A stretch of DNA of 64,000 nt from Diplosphaera chodatii. Lineage: Eukaryota > Chlorophyta > Trebouxiophyceae > Prasiolales > Stichococcaceae. Within the stretch, counting starts at the first letter, position 1. Each line of letters begins with the position of its first letter. The notes under the pieces were generated by a model. The model was not told the origin of the DNA. It ran no database searches and saw nothing but the letters and a program-made list of their open reading frames with translations. The DNA lies in NCBI GenBank assembly GCA_032358165.1, contig JAALGY010000011.1, forward strand, positions 1,116,001 through 1,180,000, read 5' to 3'. Below, one piece after another: positions 55,169 through 64,000 of the stretch. The position numbers and the translations under genes are program-made.

Positions 55169-57041
55169 ATGCAGCAGCGTACGGCTGTTACCAGTCACGT
55201 TGAGCTGCACACGCCGCTGTCAACATTAACAGGTGTCCGGCAATGCAGCAAACCCAAGCTGCGCTGCCGCTTTGCAACCAGCGCCGTTTCAAACCCACGC
55301 ACAGACACTGAACTGTTGAAGATGCCGCGGCAGCGGCTGCAGCAGCTTTTCAGCAATGAGACGCCCGCACTGCTGCTGGAGCGCAGCATTGGCACCGGAA
55401 TGGGCACCGACCGGGCTCTTTGGGAAGCCGTGCCGTTCGCGGGCCAAATACTGCCGGACCTTCCCATGGCTAGCAGCTGGCCGGGCCTGCTGAAGGCGAC
55501 CCTGCAGCGGTGCGTCTGCCGTGCTGCAGCATCGTTGGGACCCGCATGCCGTGCATGCCATGTGCACGGCAGCACCTTAGTTTCGCTGCATGGCATGAAT
55601 TTGACGCTTGCGTCGTGTGCAGGTTCAAAGCTCCAGCAGGCGTACCTGATGCACCCCAGGCAGCTGCCCCACAGAACCAGCCCCGGCATCAGCCAGCCGC
55701 CACTGATGAGGCTGGGAAGCACCTCAAGCCCTGGACCATCCAGACAGTAGCCGCCCAGGTGAACAGCCTCTAGAGGCTGTGGCGTTCTCTCACTGCAACG
55801 ACAGCAGGATATTGACACGCCCCACAAGGCCGATGGACTGCATCCGGTGTTCAAATGACCTATATGAGCACATACGTGCAGACACGTTCACAGCGGGCAG
55901 TCCAGGAGCGAATGCTGCGCCTCACAGATCCTGCTGCTGCGTCATCAGACCAGCCAGTAGCTGATGCGCTGCTGTGTCTGTCAGGCAGCCATCCAGCACG
56001 CAAGCTGCCAGGCAGCAGCAGGTTGGTCCTGACCAGACGCATCTGCATTCAGAGACTTAGCCTTTGGCTGTAACTCGTGAGTGGCACGGTATCACGAGTC
56101 CAATCGGCATCATGAGGTGGGCCTCTTCTTCACCAGGTGGCTAGCCAGCAGCGTGGATGTGCTGCAGATGGCAAACAGGCTCCGCAGCGAAGGCCAGCTG
56201 CCGGCGGCCACCTCTATCTGGGCAGTGGAAAACCCACTCTGCCACCACCCATCCCGCATGGCGGCCAAGGTGATCTTTCAACAGGGTCCTCAATGCCACA
56301 CCATGATGAGCAGTGTCAACAGGTCCACGTTCTGGTACAGCTGGACCGCTGGCATATACCCACCCTCCCTGCAGATTGAAGCGGGTGCGGAGGTAGTTGT
56401 GACGCAACCGCCGCTGGCGTGGGCCAGGTTCGAGGCCTGGTACCAGGAGATCGACAGGCAAGCTGCAGCCTGCCATGAAATGTGCTGTCTGGCAGCTGCG
56501 GTGCACATTCAGCACCAGCACCCGGAAACGGTCAGTGAGTGTCAGGCGGTCTCTGACACGATGATGCTTCGATGTGAAGGCGGGAGCTGACGCGAGACGC
56601 CAAGCTGGTGGTTGGCCTGCCAATGCTGTCGTCACCGGGCAACCTGCGTTTTTGGGCGGCACTGTGTGGGTGTTCCATACGCGACGCAGATCTGGCTGCC
56701 CTGCTGGTCGAATTCGAGCGCGCGGCGGCTGAAGGGAAGCCGCAGCTCCGGCGCTTCTGCCAAGAGTGGAACGCTGACCTGCTGCGCAAGGTGCTGCTGC
56801 ATGTGCTACATGCCCTGCTGCGCTGTGCCACCTGTGTTCCTCACACCTTTCTGGCTCGATGTACATCCCGGGGCCTGAGCGTGTATGAAGCAAATGCACC
56901 CAAGCAACATGTGCGGTGGACTGTGCCTGACAGCAGCTCGTTGTCCGTCAACAGGTGCAGCAGCTGCCCGGCGTGAGTGGGGTGCACGTGATGCCGCTGA
57001 CCGCTGCAGCACGCAACATGGCTCGGGAGCTGCTATCGTAA
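55169..57041 (+). CDS. MTHFR-superfamily-like TIM-barrel protein with organelle leader
   Basis: The ATG at 55169 opens a Thr/Arg/Lys-rich leader of about 50 residues that resembles a transit peptide. Then come MPRQRLQQLFSNETPALLLE, SIGTGMGTDRALWEAVPFAG, ALLCLSGSHPARKLPG, RWLASSVDVLQMANRLRSEG, LPAATSIWAVENPL, IEAGAEVVVTQPPLAWARFE, RELTRDAKLVVGLPMLSSPG, NLRFWAALCG and VSGVHVMPLTAARNM-like (LTAAARNM). The pattern of IEAGAExVxTQP, VxVGLPML and GVHVMPL strands is that of methylenetetrahydrofolate reductase-type barrels. Seven exons; the intron after AWYQEIDR seems to use a GC donor (GACAG followed by GCAAGC). Stop TAA at 57039-57041. It is shorter than classical MTHFR and lacks its regulatory domain, so the flavin and substrate are uncertain. 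Confidence 0.65.
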
Positions 57042-57247
57042 AGTTGGCGACAACAACCCATTTTCACGACCCGCAGGAAAACCGACTTGATCCTGTTGCA
57101 CACCATCCTGGTATGTCCCCATGCCAGCCCAGCTTTGGAGATCATGTGTCCCAACAGTGACTGTCCTGTCCTTGCTATCTGTATGACTTGATGAAACTGC
57201 ATACAGTGTGCGTTGGCCCACTCCACACTCGTCACGAGTGGCTTGCA

Positions 57248-58062
57248 TCATACAGTAATGGATGGTGCACTGGCTTGCGGGTACGCAGGCGGCTGGTACG
57301 AGGCCATGACATCTGGCGAAGGCTTATACGGCTTGGGGCCCCAGGGTGGCGGCAGCTGCGACAACTTCAGCAGCTCGCCCTGCAAAGCACCAGCAGTGCT
57401 GTCAGGCATGCTACCGGTATCTGGAATGCTATTGTAACCCCCATCGCTGCACAGGATGAATATTGCAAGACTGCAGCAAATGGACGTATATGTTGCCATA
57501 CAGGTGGTGTGTAGAAGATCACAGTCGGCATCGCTCACCTTGGCGCGGGCCTCTTGGACGGCTTTGTCGGCATCCTTGCCCTCTGCAAGCGCGGCTGCCT
57601 TCTTGATGGCAACGCCCGGCGGCGGCGGCGCTGGCGGCATCAGCTTGGCGCCCAGGTGCCAGCCTGCGAAGCGGTCCAGCCACGGCAACACTGAGAAGCC
57701 TGCCAGCGTCAGCATCTTCTCATCGACATTGGGGTCGCCCGCAAACTGCCGCCCGATCTTCTTGTCGTTCGGCCCGAAGTACAGGAAGATGCTGTCTGGC
57801 GTCAGGCTGCCTCCGAAAGCCTCCTGTATACGTTTGGCGCTATAAGTGCTGGTCCCAAAGGTTTCATGGCATCCAATCATGTGCCTGCCGATGCCATGCC
57901 ATGCAACACCCAAATGGCTGCACCCACCGCAATCCGGGATTTGGTGTCCCAGACTGACTCGCTGCCGTCGTCCGCAATCTCGATGGTGCACGTCCGTCTG
58001 TTGTCCTTTCGCACGGTGTCGCTGAACGTGACATGCACCTCGACTTTCCGTGTCTTTGCCAT
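57248..58062 (-). CDS. Conserved-looking unknown, possible ubiquitin-like fold
   Basis: Three exons by splice consensus. Exon 1 is 58062 to about 57928 (MAKTRKVEVHVTFSDTVRKD, CTIEIADDGSESVWDTKSRI). Exon 2 starts after CGTATACAG near 57825 (EAFGGSLTPDSIFLYFGPND, KKIGRQFAGDPNVDEKMLTL, GFSVLPWLDRFAGWHLGAKL, PPPPGVAIKKAAALAEGK). Exon 3 starts near 57383 (GELLKLSQLPPPWGPKPYKP) and ends SITV at TGA 57250-57248. The first 80 residues follow a beta-beta-alpha-beta order with WDTKSRIAEAFGG as helix, like ubiquitin-like domains. The Pro-rich motifs could be ligands. No orthologue recognised; function unknown. Confidence 0.65.
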
Positions 58063-58504
58063 CGACGATCCGTTTTTCCGAGCCCAAGTCTGCTCAAAGA
58101 GACCCCCGTCTCCTCATCTGAGAGAACCGCCACTGACTGGATCGTGTTCAAGCGATCGATCTAATTGCGTATGCACATCAAGCGGTCGACGGGGCTGCAA
58201 GGAGCCCAATCGTCAAGTCCGAGCTTGCACCAGGCAGGAAGGTGACAGGGCAGGAAGGTGACGGACTGCAGGAAGCCAGACCCACCCGTCTGGTGCTTGT
58301 GCAAACAGCTTGTTTAAACAAGGTCTGCAAGTCGGCAAACTGACTACACTTGTTCTGCTGACGACCCAAAACACGGTTTTACGACCTTATTTTGTACACT
58401 TGTCCTGGGCCGTGCATGTATCAATCAACCCGCCGCTACAGCTAGTTTGTTCTCTTCTGCCGTTGTTCTGTGTTGCACCCCTCAACTTGGCGTCGCCCTC
58501 ACTT

Positions 58505-61500
58505 TTAGTCGTCATCAAAGTATTCGTCTCTCTCCTCATCCGAGTCCTCTTCATCCTCTTGCTGAAGGAAGGCCCCGCTGCCCTTGGCTGCAATTGCACG
58601 TAGACAGCAGGTGAACAGTGGCTGTACCGGTTGTGCAGGTACAGTGGCAGGAGGCAGACAAAACACCACGTGTATCACGCCTTGGCTTCACAACGCACCG
58701 ATGGCCATCTCAATCATCGCAGCAACGCCAACCTTGTTCTGCAGAATGTCAGGGCACTTGTTGTGACAACTGCATCCAATGCCTCGCATGCGTGTTTTCA
58801 GGCTTTGGCACACTGAACGTTGCTCCTTCTCGGAAGCCTTGGTGCACAGCAAGCCAGGGACAAGCCAACCTTGAGTGCAGGGCGCAGAATGGGTGGAGGG
58901 GCCGACGTGCGCCCAGCGGCTGCAGCTGCGCTTGGTTGACGGCTGGCCCCATGATGGCGGCGCTTGAAGCCCTCAACGTACTTCTGGTTCTGCCGCCTGC
59001 CAGCCGTGTTCACAGCTGCTGTTTGCACCATATTCCTGAGATGTTTGTGGACGTGTGTACGTGGCCCACCAGCCTGTTACACGTGCATTTGTACGGTGCA
59101 CGTGCTGCCTGACGAGGCAGTGGTGTGCTCACCTGGCGGCCTCTGCTGCCTGCAGCTCTGCCTCACGCTCCCCATCTGATCCTACAAGGGCAGCCCGACG
59201 AGCTTCAGAGCGCGAACCAACCACAAAGTGTCTTAGGGGTCACGCTGGTGATGGTGCACTACTGCTATGGCAAGCACATCAGCGAGATGATGACAGGCAA
59301 AGGCGGCCTGCCTGGGGACAGCTGCTGCTGCGTTGCACGCATGTTGTCCAGGTGCTCCTGCAGCTGCACCTCATGCACGTATTTTCGTACCGCCGCCCCG
59401 GGCTTGCCATCTACAGGCACCAACAGCAGTTGTGATTCATCAGATGCGTGAACCCACCACCACAATCTCACGAGTTGTAGACTGCTCGAGATTGGCATGT
59501 GGCCTGGCCTGTGCCTGCAGCGAGGTGGTTTAGTGGTCGCAGCATGCGCACGCCAAGCTGCCGCAGCATACCTTTGCGACCCTTGGGCAGCGGCAATGCT
59601 GCAGCGCCGGCGGGCTGCTTGACGCTGCGTTTGGGTGCCTTGGGGGTGGGGTGCCGCTCCAGGGACTGCACAGAAAACCTCTTAGTCATCATTGTCGGCC
59701 GGATTAATGCTTCCTGTCAGGCGTGAGGTGGCATCAAGATCCAGATACAACCAAAGCCAGGCCCCAAGCTACTGCAAGCCACAAGCCGCATGGGCAGAGC
59801 CCTCAAGCCTCGGCAGCATGCCGAGCAGCATCTGAACGCGCAATCGCACAGCAAGGAGCCGACCTTGTCGTAGCACTGCTGCGCCGACATGCCGGGCACC
59901 CGCTTGGCGACCGCCTGCCAGTAGTTCCGGCTGGTGGGGTCGCACGCAGCACGCGCCGCTGCCAACGCCGCCTCCTGCAGACAGTGTCTCAGGCGGCTTC
60001 AGAGGGTGCGGTGACCCGAGGAGTGCCCTAACGTACACGATGTGATTGACACCAGACTCTGTTTCCAGCAGGCGTACACATGGTTGCAATCAGGGCATCG
60101 GGCTGCAGGTGCACTGCTGCTTGGCACAACTGGCCAGCAGCACATCCACAGAATTGCGTTGATTGCACGGCGGAACCCGCCACGCACAAGCCCGCTGAAG
60201 CAGGGGGGCGATTACCTGAACCGGTGTCCAACCCTCGTCCTGGTGGGCTGCGGGGGCAGCGGGGGTGCGCACATGTGGAGGCGCTGCAGCTGCTGTCTGG
60301 CCTGCCACCAGGCCAGCAGCCTGCGTCACCTGCTGCTGCGCGTCGCTGCCCTGCGGCGGCTGCTGCTGCCGTCCAGAAGCCGGGCCTGACGCCCTGGCTT
60401 CTGAGGGCTTGCTGCTCCGTGCATCATGCTTGCGAGTCGGCTTGCTGCTGGTCCCCGCTTGCCGCTGCACGGGATGCCCTGTTGTACAGCCGCATGCACA
60501 CTTGCCTGCCATCAGTAGAGAGGTAGTGCAGTGTTATCCAGTAAAGGTGACAGCCTAGTAACGGTGCATGTGCTGCTTACCATCTGAGGCCTGGGGATGA
60601 TGCTCCTTGCATAGAGCTGGCTTAATCTCCGGCACCGCTGCAGACTTCCGCTGAAGGCTGCTGCGCTTCTTCTTTTTGAGGAAAGGCGCTAGACCCTCAG
60701 CCGATGGCTCTGCAGCTGCTATGTTACGTGCAGGTGCAGCTTCTGTGCCGGCGCCAGGAACGGGGGCCCTGCCACCTGCTGTACCCACATCCTGCTGCCG
60801 CTTGCGCTTGCCACCACTCTGTTGCTTGCTGCTGTTCTGCTGCTTTCCACTGGACCGCTGCAATTTTGACTTGCTGCCTGCTAACCTGCCGCTGCTGTCC
60901 AGCTGCTCTGCTGCAAACGCTGCATCTGCAAGGTCGTCCAGCCGAGCAAACACATGGCCTGTCGAACACACAGTCTGGCTCAGACACATTTAAGCAACCC
61001 GGCGCCATAGGAAAGGTGCTAGGAGGTTGTGTCACTCAACGAGGTCATGTCACCGGGTACAATGACACTGCAGTGTGGCTGCAGTGAGCACCAGCAAGCA
61101 TGCTGTACCTGAGTCCTTGGGTGCGCCGCTGCTTGCTGCAGCCTGCAGCCGCGCAGCACCCATTGCCGTCGTCTGCGCACGCTGCCGTGCCTTTGCCACG
61201 CCTGCAGGCCCTGCAGCATGGACACACCTCCCGCAACCCGCCTTGCAACCTACATTACCATCGGCAACTCCTGCAGCGCCCATTTTACCTTGGTCAAGGG
61301 CATCTGATGAGGTAGATGGAAATTGCAAGGACAGTACCTAGGGGGAGCCTTGCGCCTAAGGCTGCCATCACTTGCTGCAGCCGCCGCAGCTGCAAAGCCC
61401 ATTGCCGCAACGGCGGCGCTGCGCTGCTGCCGCCCACCCCGCCCACCAGACCGCGGTGCATCTGCTGGCGGCGCCTCGGCAGCATTGGCAGCCTGCTGGG

Positions 61501-64000
61501 AGGGCTGCTTCCCGGGGGAAAACTTGCCATCACTGGCACGAGGCTGCTGCCACGAGCTGCGTCCATTGCTAGGGTCGAGGCGCTTCTGGCTGCCCCCGCG
61601 CCCGCCGCTGCTGCCTGGCGCTGCTGCTGCCTTCCTGCTGCCGCCTGCCTTGCCGCCATGTCGGCCCGTGCTGCCAGTGGGCTCCTTTGGTGCTGCCTGC
61701 GACGGACCGACCTGCTCGGCTTTGATGCTGGGTCCGCCAGTGATATAATCCGGCGCGCCCTCAGCGATGTCCACCATGTCCCCGCTGGCAGGATCCTGCA
61801 GGCAAATCACAGATGGGAAGTGAAAATTCTGCAGGTCTGAGTCGCCAAGGATGCAGAGGCCCTGCATGCCAGTGCACACAGCTGTGAGCGAGCAGAGATA
61901 GGTGACGGATTCCACGATGGTGGCATCTGCCAACGATAGCATGGTATACGTCTGAACATTAATTGCCCCTACCCGCAGCACCGCTTGACCGCGCCAGAAC
62001 TCCAGGGGCGGCACCCGTCTGCGGCTGCTGCGCCGTGCCTGTGTCAGGCCAGGGCACATCACACTCCGCATGAATTCTGTCGCATCGCCGGCATTGCATG
62101 GGTGCTAGCCCCATGGCCAAGGAGTCGGATCATTGCCAAATTGACCACACCTCAGCAGGCTGGTCGGCTGGCTGCTTCACACTGTGCCTGCTGCTGGACG
62201 GCTCCTGCGCGACTGGCTGTGCAGACGCTGCCTTGGTGTGCGTGCGCCCTATTGCTTGCCTGCTGACATCATCACAGAGATCAACAGCTGGACCCCACAG
62301 CTGCTTGACACACGGCTCCCTGATCCCAGTTTTGCAGAGACACCACATCCAACACAATGCAGTCGCACCTCTTCGCCGGTGGCTGAACTGGTTCATCAGC
62401 AGTAATTTCTGTAGTGACAACAGTCTGCAACAACCGAAAATGAGGACTCGATCCATCAGAATCTTACAACAATCTGTGGGCAATGAAAGTGTACATGCAT
62501 GTGAGCACGAAGCCGCACACATGCAAGTCACCTGCACACGAGCCCTGGCACGCTGGTCCGCCCATGCAGCCGCAGGGCTCATCGGGCGTTTATGCGGCGA
62601 GGACGGCGACACCCCAGGTGGTGCTGTGGCTACCGCAGCCTTTGCTGACTGTGCCTGCGCCGACCCTCTTCTGGCTGCTGTCTGGACGCTCTCTGCCGCC
62701 TGTCCATCCGCGGAAGGAGCTGGTGTCGCAGCTGGCTGTGCTGTTGTTGCCGTGGGTGGTGTCAAGTGCACAGCCGTGTGTGGCTCTGTGTCCGCATCAG
62801 TTGCTGCGGGCCATCCGCTGCTGTCCTCAGGTCCGTCCGGCAAAGGAGGCAGCTCATCCTTCACCGTGTCGGCAGCGGCATCTGATGCGGCAGCTGCTGC
62901 GCCCTCCGCATGTGCTAGCTGACCATACCGTTCTGCTGCAGCCGCAGCCAGCTCGGCTCCCTGTTGCTGTGGCGCCGCATGCAGCAAGGCAGCTGCTGCT
63001 GAGGCGTCAACCTCTCGCGTGCTCTGATTTGCGCTGCCGAGGCTGTGCTTAAATGGCATGGGGGATGTGATGTCCAGAGGCGCGGCCTGAGCAGGCTGAT
63101 GGGTAGCTGCTGGCAATGTGCTTAGAGCCGGGGGCTGTGGCCCGGCCAGCCAGGACCCGACAATTGCGCCACCTGGCTGCTGCATGTTCTGTTGGCTGCT
63201 CTGCTGCGCATCTGCTGCTGGCTGCCCCATCATCTGGCCTGCGCTTGCTGGGTTGGCTGCTGGCTGGCGAGCGTCTGACATTAGGACAGGCTGCACCCTG
63301 GTGACTGGGGCGTGCGGCGGGGTGTCCCGCTGCGGCGGCACGCTCAGCGGCGGCGTGTCAGCATACAGTGGCATGGTCTGCTCAGCCGGGCTGCGCAGCC
63401 ACCTCACCGGCTGCTGCGCTGAGCCTGACTGCTGGTGCTGCGGCTGACGCTGACGCAATGTACCTGATGTAGTCAGCTGGTGCTGTGGCGTCACGAGTGA
63501 CAACTGAAGCGACGACTCTCTCGTCCCGAAAGGGAGAAGCCCCTGGCTCGCAATCGGCGTGTGCAGATTGCCCAGTCTCCTGGACACACCTCCCCGGGAT
63601 GCTGTCGCGACGACTGTGGCTGGGGTGCTGGTGCCACCAGCGTCGGTTCTGGACTGCTCTGGCGGAGGAGAAAGCGTCGCCAGCTGCAACGGGGCGGAGA
63701 GCTGTCCGTGCTGCAACCGTGGTGTCGGCCGCTGTGCAGACGCTGGCGGCGGTGGGTGCTGGCCAGGCGGTTGCATGGGTGGAGATCCCCAGGCCAGCGG
63801 CTGCAGACGCACTGGTGTCGCTCGCAGCACCGCCGCTCGCTCCATGCCCTGCTCGCAGACAGCTGATGGTTCTGTTGGGCTGTTGCCCGCACGATCGTTC
63901 GCAGGCACATGATGCGATGGTGTAAAGTGTTCACGGGAGATGATCCACACGGCTCCCACCATGGGGCTGGGGCTAGCGCGCACAAGCGACTCGAAGCTGG
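58505..64000 (-). CDS. KNL2: KNL2/M18BP1-type centromere protein (CENPC motif plus SANT/Myb), 5' end beyond right edge
   Basis: The open frame runs off the right edge (FESLVRASPSPMVGAVWIIS near 63990), so the start is missing. A long Pro/Gln/Ser/Ala-rich exon (to about 62530) is followed by RRSSRRRVPPLEFWRGQAVL near 62035-61976, a CENPC-type motif with the key PLEFWRG core. Basic, low-complexity segments follow (SKLQRSSGKQQNSSKQQSGG, KKKKRSSLQRK). A SANT/Myb domain is split between DEGWTPVQ (near 60235-60215) and EAALAAARAACDPTSRNYWQ, AVAKRVPGMSAQQCYDKV (59974-59866). Then SLERHPTPKAPKRSVKQPAG, AAVRKYVHEVQLQEHLDNMR and an acidic end (EDEEDSDEERDEYFDDD) before TAA at 58507-58505. KNL2/M18BP1 directs CENH3 loading at centromeres. 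CENP-C is the alternative, but the SANT domain and lack of a cupin domain favour KNL2. Confidence 0.75.

Overview
The window is nuclear DNA from a photosynthetic green alga (Chlorophyta, probably trebouxiophyte-like). The sequence shows GC-rich genes broken by many short GT-AG introns, a nuclear gene for the cytochrome b6f subunit PetM with a transit peptide, a plastid UGP3-type UDP-glucose pyrophosphorylase, a COP1 homologue, a giant type I polyketide synthase, and TGTAA motifs just after several stop codons, as in chlorophyte 3' ends. I could not fix the species. No prokaryotic operons, CRISPR arrays, insertion sequences or complete tRNA genes were seen.

Layout, left to right. 1-2802 (-): 5' end of a type I PKS, cut by the left edge inside the ketosynthase domain. 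3430-3860: a non-coding, structured interval with a telomere-template-like motif, a speculative telomerase RNA candidate. 4021-6748 (+): CWC21/SRRM2-type spliceosome protein. 7273-8720 (-): CUE-like unknown. 9139-10656 (+): dual-specificity phosphatase. 11131-14704 (+): CNOT4/NOT4 E3 ligase with PPPGF motifs. 14931-17272 (-): LisH-WD40 protein. 17822-23258 (+): UGP3. 23840-26831 (-): eIF4B. 27260-30436 (+): membrane-anchored glycosyltransferase. 30640-31409 (-): NEDD8/RUB. 32078-33098 (+): CKS1 with a Q-rich tail. 33658-43410 (-): full ABCC transporter. 44256-48863 (+): COP1. 49198-50119 (+): MAT1 without a visible RING. 50309-51741 (-): NTF2-like protein. 52303-52962 (-): petM. 53364-53879 (+): Y14/RBM8A. 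54114-54407 (-): 3' end of a small unknown gene. 55169-57041 (+): MTHFR-like enzyme. 57248-58062 (-): conserved-looking unknown. 58505-64000 (-): KNL2/M18BP1-type centromere protein, its 5' end cut by the right edge.

Neighbouring genes mostly belong to different pathways, as expected in a eukaryote. By inference there is some thematic grouping: ubiquitin-type control and the cell cycle (NEDD8, CKS1, COP1, MAT1, CNOT4, KNL2), RNA processing and translation (CWC21, CNOT4, eIF4B, Y14), and plastid function (UGP3, PetM). CDS coordinates run from start codon to stop codon and include introns. Exon boundaries given in the evidence were read by eye from splice consensus and reading-frame continuity.
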